Source: Photorhabdus bodei
GTDB lineage: Bacteria; Pseudomonadota; Gammaproteobacteria; Enterobacterales; Enterobacteriaceae
Length of the DNA stretch: 47,778 bases
Assembly: GCF_003287735.1 (NCBI RefSeq)
Contig: NZ_NSCM01000039.1
Coordinates: forward strand, 1 to 47,778
Direction of reading: 5' to 3'
Made by a program: the position numbers and the translations under genes. This document shows, piece by piece, positions 1 to 7,519 of this stretch. The notes under the pieces were generated by a model, which was given only the letters and a program-made list of their open reading frames with translations, searched no databases and was not told the DNA's origin. Numbering within the stretch: the stretch's first letter is position 1; every line of letters starts with the position of its first letter.

Positions 1-44
1 GAAATCATTGTTGTCAATTTATGTGGCAGTTACTGAATTATGTT

Positions 45-66
45 GATGCCTTTTTGGCATCGTTTT
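45..66. terminator. Hairpin downstream of OMT-1
   Basis: A 6-bp stem GATGCC/GGCATC with a TTTTT loop is followed on the plus strand by GTTTTC. It lies in the 3' flank of the minus-strand methyltransferase remnant. It is not obviously homologous to the terminators after the other three paralogues and has no good T-run on the minus strand, so its role is uncertain. Confidence 0.35.
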
Positions 67-110
67 CATCACAGCAAAAGCCAGGAAGACAAAAAATGGG
101 TGTAGCACAA

Positions 111-1066
111 TTATGAAATCTTATTTAGCTCTATAATTGAATATTTTTCATTTATATCTTTGATATCTTTAACGACAAACCCTACTTGGTGAGCCAAATC
201 TTCTAATTCATTCAAATAACGCTCTTTTCCTAATAATAGTACATCCATTAATATATCCGTAGAGTCAATTATTTCTAATTTTAATTTTTTCACCGTGCCT
301 ATCAACAAAACAGTTGCATTATCATCCATAGCTTTTCGGCAATTCTCTAAAATCAGTATTGCGTTATTATCAGACCAATTATGGATAATATTCTTTAAAA
401 TATATAAATCATAACCAGATGGAACTGATTTAAAAAAATCTCCGTTTATAAATTCAATATCTTCTAAAACAGGAATTTCATTATATCTGTCCAATACAGC
501 GTAATGTTTTCCTTTTATTTTTTCATTTATTCTTACCAAAAGCTTTCCTTCTCCTCCTCCAACATCTAATATTCTGTTATGTTGACTAAAATCATAAATA
601 TCAAGTATTTTCTCTATGATTTTGTCCGAGTTTTTTGACATAAAAGAATCAAAATTTGATCTGAACAATTCATGATTATCCAAATATTCAAAGAATGGTT
701 TTCCATGCGCTATTTCAAATGCCGTTTTGTTATTATTCTCATATAAGGATTTTGAATACATTGACCAAACGTTCCAGTATTCTGGGCTAACTTCGCACCT
801 TATCATCAATGATTCCATACTTTCAGGATCGGCAAGTGCACTGCATTCCTCAGAAAGTGCAACTCCCTCATTGCGGCTAACCAATACCCTATTTTGATTA
901 AATATTCACATAACCGGCTAAAGCGAGAATGATCAAGACCATATTGACAGGAAAGTTCGCTGATATTTACGCAGGCCCCATCTTTAAAGTGAACAGATAA
1001 ACCCATATCAACAAAAGCATAAATTGCGGTTGATTTTCTACATGATGTAATAAGATCGATTAGCAT
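111..1066 (-). pseudogene. OMT-1: frameshifted O-methyltransferase paralogue
   Basis: This is the fourth, most distal copy of a tandem family of SAM-dependent O-methyltransferases (Methyltransf_2 type: N-terminal dimerisation/winged-helix domain, C-terminal Rossmann domain). The N-terminal part (from ATG 1066, MLIDLITSCRKS) and the main part (SAM motif ILDVGGGEG, then LYILKNIIHNW) are in different frames. Aligned with OMT-2 to OMT-4, the break is a G run of three (CCC at 887-889 on the plus strand) where the intact OMT-2 reads four; restoring one base gives a continuous protein of about 318 residues. An AAGGA ribosome site abuts the ERIC at 1079. Either a true pseudogene or a sequencing error; a restart at an internal codon would lack most of the dimerisation domain. 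Confidence 0.85.
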
Positions 1067-1078
1067 AGCGTTATCCTT

Positions 1079-1205
1079 TATACCTGTTATCTTTCAAGTT
1101 GCCTCTTTGTTGGCTGCACTCACTCACCCCAGTCACATCGTTATCCATGCTCCCGGGGATTCGCTCCCTTGCCGTCGCGATGCATCTTGAAATCCATAGG
1201 GTATA
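1079..1205. repeat. ERIC element 1 (leader of OMT-1)
   Basis: A 127-bp imperfect palindrome with TATACC and GGGTATA ends. Its inner arms match the classical ERIC primer regions (GCTCCCGGGGATTC and GTGACTGGGGTGAGTGAG on the opposite strand). It ends 12 nt before the OMT-1 start codon, so the ribosome site AAGGA directly abuts the repeat and the element would be transcribed in the mRNA leader. Confidence 0.95.
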
Positions 1206-1406
1206 TATCATAAAGAAATGAAGTGTTTTATATAAAACTCGGGAAATACCATGACGATTAACTAGGTATTTTAACAACATATTTTCACCAATTTGTGATT
1301 ATTATTTTTTTTATCTTTTTCCTATGAAATAATAAATATTTTATTCCCCTTACTTTCCAATCAATTAACTTTCTTTAATTATCCATTTTTAGAAACAAAT
1401 TATTAT

Positions 1407-1446
1407 ACTATACTAAATTTGATAAAAATAAATGATGAAGATCACA
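1407..1446 (-). promoter_or_regulatory. Putative OMT-1 promoter with CRP-like site
   Basis: On the minus strand TGTGATCTTCATCATT is followed 18 nt later by TATAGT. The same spacing recurs upstream of OMT-2, -3 and -4, and the flanks have diverged more. TGTGA is the CRP half-site; the other half is weak. The -10 lies 26 nt from the dyad centre, close to a class II CRP promoter. The predicted leader is about 335 nt and includes ERIC 1. Confidence 0.5.
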
Positions 1447-1583
1447 ATTAAATATTTTCAGAATAATTGAAAATCAAATAAGGAAATATAACTTAATTTT
1501 GATATTTTAGCTATTAAACTACCCTTGTTATCAACATTTAAATCCACATTCTATTTCAATATCTTATTGATATAAAATAAAAA

Positions 1584-1610
1584 TATGGCATTAAATATTT
1601 TAATGCCATA
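1584..1610 (-). terminator. Terminator of OMT-2
   Basis: A near-perfect hairpin (TATGGCATTAAA paired with TTTAATGCCATA on the minus strand) followed by a T-rich tract lies about 70 nt after the OMT-2 stop. Homologous hairpins with compensated base changes follow OMT-3 and OMT-4. Confidence 0.75.
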
Positions 1611-1682
1611 CTTTTTATAGATTTATCAGACATACAATATCCATATCATTATATTTGGTGAAGCTCCACTATTATCTATAAT

Positions 1683-2636
1683 TTATTTTACACCTAGTTG
1701 GATAATTGAATATGATTCGTCGATATCTTTAACATCTTGAATGACCAGCCCTGCTTGGTTAGCCAAATATTCGAATTCCGTTAAGTCACGCTCTTTCCCT
1801 AAAGATGATACATCCATTAATATATCAAAATATTTAATTACTTTAGACTGTGGTTTTTTCATTAAGGTTATTAATAAAATAGTTGCATTATTACCCATTG
1901 CCTTTCGGCAATTTTCTAAAATGAGTATTGCGTCATTATCAGGCCAATCATGAATAACATTCTTTAGAATATATAAATCGTAACCTGCCGGAATTGATTT
2001 AAAAAAATCTCCATCTATAAAATCTATATTTTCATAATCAGGAAGTGCATTATATCTGTCCAATACAGCGTAATGTTTTTCTTTTACCTTTTCACTCATT
2101 CTTATCAGAAGATTCCCTTCTCCTCCGCCAACATCTAATATTTTATCGTGTTGACTAAAATCATAAATATAAAATAATTTTTCAATCATTTTATCTGAAT
2201 CTTTTGACATTAAGGAATCAAATTTTGATTTGAGCAATTTATTACTATCCAAATGCTCAAAGAATGGTTTTCCATTCGCTATTTCAAATGCCGATTTACC
2301 ATTATTTTCAAGTAAGGATTTTGGGTACATTAACCAAGCGTTCCAGAGATCTGAGTTAAATTCCCACTTTGCAATTAATGATTCCATACTCTCAGGATCA
2401 GCAAGCACACTACATTCCTCAGAAAGTGCAACTCTATCATTGCAGCTAACCAATACCCCGATTTCAATTAAGAAATCACATAATCGATTAAGTCGAGAAT
2501 AATCAATACCATATTGGCTGGCAAGTTCGTTGATATCCATATAAGTGCCATTTTTAAAGTGAACAGACAAACCTGTATCCACAAAAGTATAGATGGCAAT
2601 TGATTTTCTATATGATGTAATAAGTTCGGCTAGCAT
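1683..2636 (-). CDS. OMT-2: SAM-dependent O-methyltransferase
   Basis: A 317-residue class I methyltransferase of the O-methyltransferase family 2 (caffeate/hydroxyneurosporene/acetylserotonin OMT type). Residues 1-90 form the dimerisation and winged-helix region. SAM motif I (ILDVGGGEG) is near residue 166, and LYILKNVIHDW near 221-231 carries the expected catalytic His. The start at 2636 is chosen over an upstream in-frame start because the upstream part is translated ERIC sequence, AAGGA lies just before this ATG, and the length then equals OMT-3 and OMT-4. The gene stands alone between its own promoter and terminator, not in an operon. The substrate is probably an aromatic hydroxyl. Photorhabdus enzymes from this region are, as I recall, linked to anthraquinone O-methylation. 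Confidence 0.9.
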   Translation of the reverse strand: MLAELITSYRKSIAIYTFVDTGLSVHFKNGTYMDINELASQYGIDYSRLNRLCDFLIEIGVLVSCNDRVALSEECSVLADPESMESLIAKWEFNSDLWNAWLMYPKSLLENNGKSAFEIANGKPFFEHLDSNKLLKSKFDSLMSKDSDKMIEKLFYIYDFSQHDKILDVGGGEGNLLIRMSEKVKEKHYAVLDRYNALPDYENIDFIDGDFFKSIPAGYDLYILKNVIHDWPDNDAILILENCRKAMGNNATILLITLMKKPQSKVIKYFDILMDVSSLGKERDLTEFEYLANQAGLVIQDVKDIDESYSIIQLGVK

Positions 2637-2647
2637 TAGTTGTCCTT

Positions 2648-2774
2648 TATACCCGTCATCTTTCAAGTTGCCTCTTTGTTGGCTGCGCTCGCTCACCCCG
2701 GTCACATAGTTATCTATGCTCCCCGGGATTCACTCCCTTGCCATCGCGATCCATCTTGAAATCCATAGGGTATA
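2648..2774. repeat. ERIC element 2 (leader of OMT-2)
   Basis: A full 127-bp ERIC in the same orientation as elements 1 and 3, ending 11 nt before the OMT-2 ATG and abutting its AAGGA ribosome site. Reading through it creates a spurious N-terminal extension of the OMT-2 frame. Confidence 0.95.
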
Positions 2775-2980
2775 TATCTTTATCTTATAAAAAGACGAAT
2801 TTTTTATCTAAATTTCAGAAAATACCATGCTAATTTATTAGGTATTCTGATAACTAGAATGAGTTCATTAACTTTACTATCTTTTCTTGGTAATATAATG
2901 AAGATATCATTCTCCTTATTATCCAATTGGTTAACTGACTTTAGTTATGTACTTTTGGGGTTAAAATTGTTAATTATCGA

Positions 2981-3020
2981 GCTATATTAAACATGATAAA
3001 AAGAAATGATGAAGATTACA
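2981..3020 (-). promoter_or_regulatory. Putative OMT-2 promoter
   Basis: The same 40-bp module as upstream of the other paralogues: TGTAATCTTCATCATT, 18 nt, then TATAGC on the minus strand. The CRP-like half-site is weakened (TGTAA instead of TGTGA), as is the -10 (TATAGC instead of TATAGT), which could lower expression of this copy. Confidence 0.45.
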
Positions 3021-3141
3021 ATTAACTCTTTAAGGGGTTTTAAAAATCAAATAAAATAATTCAATTTAACATATTTATTTATGCTATTTAAATTATTTTA
3101 ATTTCCAACGAATGAACTTTCTTTACACTTTAATATCCATA

Positions 3142-3163
3142 TATACCCTATGGATTTCAAGAT
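3142..3163. repeat. 22-bp ERIC end fragment
   Basis: This stretch matches exactly one terminus of the full ERIC elements (TATACCCTATGG, then ATTTCAAGAT), after which similarity stops. It sits in the spacer just after the OMT-3 terminator, where the next spacer holds a complete ERIC (4714-4840) and the preceding one holds none. Confidence 0.8.
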
Positions 3164-3173
3164 AGGCAGTAAG

Positions 3174-3200
3174 TATGTCATCAAATATTTTAATGACATA
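3174..3200 (-). terminator. Terminator of OMT-3
   Basis: A hairpin TATGTCAT...ATGACATA, homologous to those after OMT-2 and OMT-4. The stem base pair G-C in the others is T-A here, with both arms changed, which supports a functional hairpin. Confidence 0.7.
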
Positions 3201-3273
3201 CTTATTATATATTTTTTCAGAGAAACAACATCCATATAATTATATTTAATGAAAACATGTGATTATCTTTAAG

Positions 3274-4227
3274 TTATTTTATTCCTAGCTGGATAATTGA
3301 AGATGATTCATCGATATCTTTAACATCTTGAATAACCAATCCTGCCTGGTTAGCCAAACGTTCGAATTCCGTCAAATAACGTTCTTTTCCTGAAAATAGT
3401 ACATCCATTAATATATCCAAATATATCACCATTTTAGATTGTGGTTTTTTCATATAACTTATCAATAAAACAGCTGAACCATTATCCATTGCCTTGCGAC
3501 AATTTTCTAAAATGAGTATTGCGTTATTATCGGACCAATCGTGAATAACATTCTTTAAAATATATAAATCATAACCAGATGGAATTGACTTTAGAAAATC
3601 TCCATTTATAAAATCTATATTTTCCAAAACAGGAATTTCATCATATCTATCTAATACAGCGTAATGTTTTCCTTTTACCTTCTCACTCATTTTTACCAGA
3701 AGATTTCCTTCACCTCCTCCAATATCTAATATTCTGTTGTATTGACCAAAATCATAAATATCAAGTAGCTTTTCAATTATTTTATCTGAGCCTTTTGACA
3801 TTGAAGAATCAAAATTTGATTTGAGTAATTTATTACTAGCTAAATGTTCAAAGAATGATTTTCCATGCGTTATTTCAAATGCCGGTTTTCCATCATTTTC
3901 AAGTAAAGATCTTGGATACATTGACCAAGCGTTCCAGCAATCTGGACTCAATTCCCATTTTACAATTAATGACTCCATACTTTCAGGATCGGCAAGTGCA
4001 CTGCATTCATCAGAAAGGGTGACTTTATGACCATGGTTAACCAATACCCCAATTTCAATTAAGAAATCACATAATCGATCAAGTCGCGAATAATCAATAC
4101 CACATTGACGGGAAAGTTCGTCTATATCTACATAAGCTCCATTTCTAAAGTGAATAGATAAGCCGGCATCAACAAAAGCGTAGATTGCGGCTGATTTTCT
4201 ATATGATGTAATAAGTTCGGCTAGCAT
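3274..4227 (-). CDS. OMT-3: SAM-dependent O-methyltransferase
   Basis: A 317-residue paralogue of OMT-2. It has an N-terminal dimerisation/winged helix (MLAELITSYRKSAAIYAFVD onward), SAM-binding ILDIGGGEG at residues 166-174, and the LYILKNVIHDW segment with His229-Asp230, the likely catalytic pair. ATG 4227 has AAGGA 10 nt upstream. The N-terminal and mid regions that shape the acceptor pocket (about residues 85-165) differ more between copies than the SAM core. That fits divergence in substrate or position specificity, although this was judged by eye. It is a single-gene transcription unit with its own 40-bp promoter module, ERIC-bearing leader and terminator. The likely substrates are polyketide or other aromatic hydroxyls. 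Confidence 0.92.
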   Translation of the reverse strand: MLAELITSYRKSAAIYAFVDAGLSIHFRNGAYVDIDELSRQCGIDYSRLDRLCDFLIEIGVLVNHGHKVTLSDECSALADPESMESLIVKWELSPDCWNAWSMYPRSLLENDGKPAFEITHGKSFFEHLASNKLLKSNFDSSMSKGSDKIIEKLLDIYDFGQYNRILDIGGGEGNLLVKMSEKVKGKHYAVLDRYDEIPVLENIDFINGDFLKSIPSGYDLYILKNVIHDWSDNNAILILENCRKAMDNGSAVLLISYMKKPQSKMVIYLDILMDVLFSGKERYLTEFERLANQAGLVIQDVKDIDESSSIIQLGIK

Positions 4228-4254
4228 TGAGTTATCCTTTATGTCTTTATCTTA

Positions 4255-4381
4255 TATACCCGTTATCTTTCAAGTTGCCTCTTTGTTGGCTGCATTCGCT
4301 CACCCCGGTCACATCGTTACCTATGCTCCCGGGGATTCGCTCCCTTGCCGTCTCGATGCATCTTAAAATCCATAGGGTATA
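4255..4381. repeat. ERIC element 3 (leader of OMT-3)
   Basis: A full 127-bp ERIC in the same orientation as elements 1 and 2. It ends 27 nt from the OMT-3 ATG, leaving a short stretch of original leader between repeat and ribosome site. Confidence 0.95.
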
Positions 4382-4571
4382 AATAGAGTAAGTGTTTTAT
4401 CTAAAGTACATTAAATACCATAATGAATAATTGGATATTTCGATAACTAATATGTGATTATTAGCTTTGTTACCTTTTCATAGTGAGATAATAAAAATTC
4501 CACTCTCCTTATTTTCCCATTGTTCAACTTACTTTAATAACGCATTTTTAAACAGAATTGTTAACTACCAG

Positions 4572-4611
4572 ACTATATTAAATTCGACAAAAATAAATGA
4601 CAAAGATCACA
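4572..4611 (-). promoter_or_regulatory. Putative OMT-3 promoter
   Basis: The minus strand reads TGTGATCTTTGTCATT, 18 nt, TATAGT: the same 40-bp architecture as OMT-1, -2 and -4, and the best CRP-like match of the four (TGTGA with TCATT at the correct spacing). Confidence 0.5.
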
Positions 4612-4713
4612 ATTAACTCTTATCAGAAATTTCCAAGATAAAATAGAATCGTTTAATATAGTTATTAATCGTTTTTATTATCAGAGAATAAGTTTGCTTT
4701 CTATTTTAATACT

Positions 4714-4840
4714 TATACCCGTCATCTTTCAAGTTGCCTCTTTGTTGGCTGCACTCGCTCACCCCGGTCACATAGTTATCTATGCTCCCGGGGATTCACT
4801 CCCTTGCCGTCGCGATCCATCTTGAAATCCATAGGGTATA
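4714..4840. repeat. ERIC element 4 (spacer between OMT-3 and OMT-4)
   Basis: A full 127-bp ERIC lying between the OMT-4 terminator and the OMT-3 promoter. Unlike the others in this array it is not in a leader. The homologous position is empty in the OMT-1/OMT-2 spacer and holds a 22-bp remnant in the OMT-2/OMT-3 spacer. Confidence 0.95.
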
Positions 4841-4868
4841 TACATTTAATTATTAACATAAAATAAAA

Positions 4869-4894
4869 TGTGGCGTCAAATATTTTGATGCCAC
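4869..4894 (-). terminator. Terminator of OMT-4
   Basis: A hairpin TGTGGC(G)TCA / TGATGCCACA with A/T-rich flanks lies about 75 nt after the OMT-4 stop. It covaries with the hairpins after OMT-2 and OMT-3. Confidence 0.75.
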
Positions 4895-4970
4895 ATTTTA
4901 TATATATATTTCCCAACGATCAATTATAAATATAATCATCTTTTGGAAATGATCCTAAATCCCTAATAAT

Positions 4971-5924
4971 TTATTTTACCCCTAATTCTATAAATGAAAA
5001 TATTTCATCTAAATCTTTATAAGATCGAATGACAAGTCCCGCGTGGCTAGCTATATCTTCGAATTCAGACAAATAGCGTTGTTTCGCTAAAAATAGCATA
5101 TCCATTAATATATCCACAGATTTAACTACCAAGGATTGTGGTTTTTTCATTAAGGTTATTATCAGAAGGGTTGTGTTATTATCCATCGCTTCTCGGCAGT
5201 TCTTCAAAATGGATATAGCATCATTATCAGGCCAGTTATGGAGAACATTTTTTAAAATATATAAATCATAACCTGTCGGAATTGGCTTAAAAAAATCTCC
5301 ACTTATGAAATTTACACCTTCTGAAATAGGCACTTCATTATATCTGTCCAATACAGCGTAATCTTTTCCTTTGACCTGTTCACTGATTCTGATCAAAAGC
5401 TCTCCGTCTCCACCCCCCAGATCTAATATTCTGTTATGTTTATTAAAATCATAAATAACAAGCAACTCTTTAATTATTTTATTTGTGTATTTTGACATTA
5501 AAGCATCAAAATCTGATTTTAATCCCTTATTACTATCCAAATGCTCAAAGAATGATTTTCCATGCACCATTTCAAATGCCGATTTGCCATTGTTTTCCAG
5601 TAAGGATTTTGGATACATTAACCAAGAATCCCAATGTTCTGAATTGATTTCATATTTTACTGTTAAGAATTCTACGCTATTAGGATCAGCAAGTGCACTG
5701 CATTCATCAGAAAGTGCAACCCCGTGGTTGCTGCTAACCAATACTCCTATTTCAATTAAGAAATCACATAGTCGATTAAGTCTTGAATAATCAATACCAT
5801 ATTGACTGGCAAGTTTGTTAATATCTACATAGTCTCCATTTTTAAAGTGAATAGATAAACCAGCATCAACAAAAGTATAGATTGCAGCGGTTTTTCTATA
5901 TGACGTAATGAGATCGATTAGCAT
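4971..5924 (-). CDS. OMT-4: SAM-dependent O-methyltransferase
   Basis: The most upstream and most divergent of the four paralogues, 317 residues. It has the N-terminal dimerisation domain (MLIDLITSYRKTAAIYTFVD), SAM motif ILDLGGGDG near residue 166, and LYILKNVLHNW near residue 221, so Asn follows the likely catalytic His where OMT-2 and -3 have Asp. OMT-1 also has HN. AAGGG lies about 8 nt before ATG 5924. It is transcribed away from fdhE from its own promoter at 6262-6301. Aromatic O-methylation is the expected chemistry; the specific substrate cannot be read from the sequence. Confidence 0.92.
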   Translation of the reverse strand: MLIDLITSYRKTAAIYTFVDAGLSIHFKNGDYVDINKLASQYGIDYSRLNRLCDFLIEIGVLVSSNHGVALSDECSALADPNSVEFLTVKYEINSEHWDSWLMYPKSLLENNGKSAFEMVHGKSFFEHLDSNKGLKSDFDALMSKYTNKIIKELLVIYDFNKHNRILDLGGGDGELLIRISEQVKGKDYAVLDRYNEVPISEGVNFISGDFFKPIPTGYDLYILKNVLHNWPDNDAISILKNCREAMDNNTTLLIITLMKKPQSLVVKSVDILMDMLFLAKQRYLSEFEDIASHAGLVIRSYKDLDEIFSFIELGVK

Positions 5925-5963
5925 TGAATTACCCTTTCTGTATTTTTAAATGAGGTTATTATA

Positions 5964-6090
5964 TATACCCTATGGATTTCAAGATGCATCGCGACGGCAA
6001 GGGAGTGAATCCCCGGGAGCATAGATAACTATGTGACCGGGGTGAGCGAGTGCAGCCAACAAAGAGGCAACTTGAAAGATGACGGGTATA
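5964..6090. repeat. ERIC element 5 (leader of OMT-4, inverted)
   Basis: A full 127-bp ERIC in the opposite orientation to elements 1-4, 39 nt upstream of the OMT-4 ATG. The distance from promoter module to ATG is nearly the same as in the other three copies, so all four leaders contain one ERIC. Confidence 0.95.
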
Positions 6091-6261
6091 GAACATAGTA
6101 CCACTATAACTAACCATATATAGTTGAAACACTTTCAGCCCAAAATGTAATTATTAACTTTGCTATCTTTTCCTTATGAGATAATGAAAATTTGATTCAT
6201 CTTTGACCATTGCTTACTCACTTTAATTATATTTTTTTAGCCGTAAGTAATTAACTATCAG

Positions 6262-6301
6262 ACTATATAAAATATGATAGAAAGAAATGTTAAAAATCAC
6301 A
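6262..6301 (-). promoter_or_regulatory. Putative OMT-4 promoter
   Basis: The minus strand reads TGTGATTTTTAACATT, 18 nt, TATAGT, again with the exact 40-bp spacing. The rest of the 6091-6568 spacer holds no gene I can recognise and must also contain the divergent fdhE promoter, for which I see no clear hexamers. Confidence 0.5.
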
Positions 6302-6568
6302 ATTAACTCTTTTTAGGGATTTTTAAGATTAAATTAAAAAATATGCCTTAACAATATTTTTATTTCAGCAAATTCACACTAAGAATGAATGATTATAAAA
6401 ATATTTACAACCATTTCATGAATATATTGATTATTACCGACCACATAATTTCAAGTATTATCTCTGTAGCCCAGAAACCACTTTTGATCTATGCTGAACG
6501 CTAAAAACAAGCTTAAGATTATTATTAATCTGAAAGCCCCAAAGCAGATAGCAGGAAGATAGAACTTA

Positions 6569-7498
6569 ATGAGTATTCACATCGTTCCTCAAGAACAACT
6601 GAGCAAAGATCGCACCAATGAAAAAACAGCAGATTATATCCCGCCATTGCTTTTTGCTAATCTGAAAAATCTTTATCAGCGTCGAGCAGAACGCCTGCAA
6701 CAATTGGCAAAAGAGAGCCCATTCGTTGATTATCTTAACTTTTCAGCACAAGTTGCCCAAGCTCAGCAAAAAGCGTTGCATGATAATCCATTGAAAATGG
6801 AGATAGCAGATATCTTAGAAAAATCTGTCATTGAAGGTAAACCGCCTCTGGATTGCAAAACCTTCCAACGTACTGAACACTGGCAAAAATTACTTCACTC
6901 TCTGATAGCAGAATTACTGCCAGATGCGTCGGAACATGTTAATGCCGCTCTGGATAATCTAGAAAAAGCGCCAGAACAGGAGCTGGAACAGATGGCCGAT
7001 GCTCTGCTGAAAAATGAATTCAGTAAAGTCAGCCCTGAAAAAGCACTTTTTATCTGGGCGGCACTTTCCCTCTATTGGGCACAAATGGCAAATCAAATCC
7101 CAGGAAAAGCGAGGGCAGAATATGGTGAACATCGTCAGTTTTGCCCAGTTTGCAACAGTATGCCGGTCTCTAGTGTCGTTCATATTGGCACAACCAACGG
7201 GTTGCGTTATCTGCATTGTAGTTTGTGTGAAAGTGAATGGCATGTGGTACGGGTAAAATGCAGTAACTGCGAACAGACACGCGATCTTAATTATTGGTCA
7301 CTGGATAGTGAGCACGCCGCTGTGAAAGCGGAAAGTTGCGGCGATTGTGGTAGTTATTTGAAAATTCTCTATCAGGAGAAAGATCCGAAAGTTGAAGCTG
7401 TTGCTGATGATCTAGCTTCACTGATCCTCGATGCCAAAATGGAAGAGGAAGGTTTTGCCCGCAGTAGCATCAACCCGTTTTTGTTCCCAAATGAGTAA
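6569..7498 (+). CDS. fdhE: Formate dehydrogenase accessory protein FdhE
   Basis: A 309-residue cytoplasmic protein required for activation of respiratory (Tat-exported, selenium- and molybdenum-containing) formate dehydrogenases. The C-terminal half has the family's rubredoxin-like cysteine pairs: FCPVCNS (about residue 190), HCSLCES, KCSNCEQ and SCGDCGS. The length matches E. coli FdhE (309). ATG 6569 is preceded by AGGAAGA. It lies 21 nt upstream of selA and is probably co-transcribed with selA and selB, linking maturation of a selenoprotein with selenocysteine synthesis. No fdo/fdn structural genes are adjacent, unlike E. coli fdoGHI-fdhE; the space upstream is occupied by the methyltransferase array. 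Confidence 0.95.
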   Translation: MSIHIVPQEQLSKDRTNEKTADYIPPLLFANLKNLYQRRAERLQQLAKESPFVDYLNFSAQVAQAQQKALHDNPLKMEIADILEKSVIEGKPPLDCKTFQRTEHWQKLLHSLIAELLPDASEHVNAALDNLEKAPEQELEQMADALLKNEFSKVSPEKALFIWAALSLYWAQMANQIPGKARAEYGEHRQFCPVCNSMPVSSVVHIGTTNGLRYLHCSLCESEWHVVRVKCSNCEQTRDLNYWSLDSEHAAVKAESCGDCGSYLKILYQEKDPKVEAVADDLASLILDAKMEEEGFARSSINPFLFPNE

Positions 7499-7519
7499 TA
7501 GTGAGTTGACGGAATTGCC

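Noticed and set aside
1071..1280. Open frames wholly within or across ERIC elements (for example YTLWISRCIATARE, SQQRGNLKD)
   Set aside because: They arise from the repeat itself and lack ribosome sites; not independent genes.
1079..6090. Regularly spaced repeats resembling a CRISPR array
   Set aside because: The repeated units are 127-bp ERIC palindromes spaced by genes, in mixed orientation, with no short repeat-spacer pattern.
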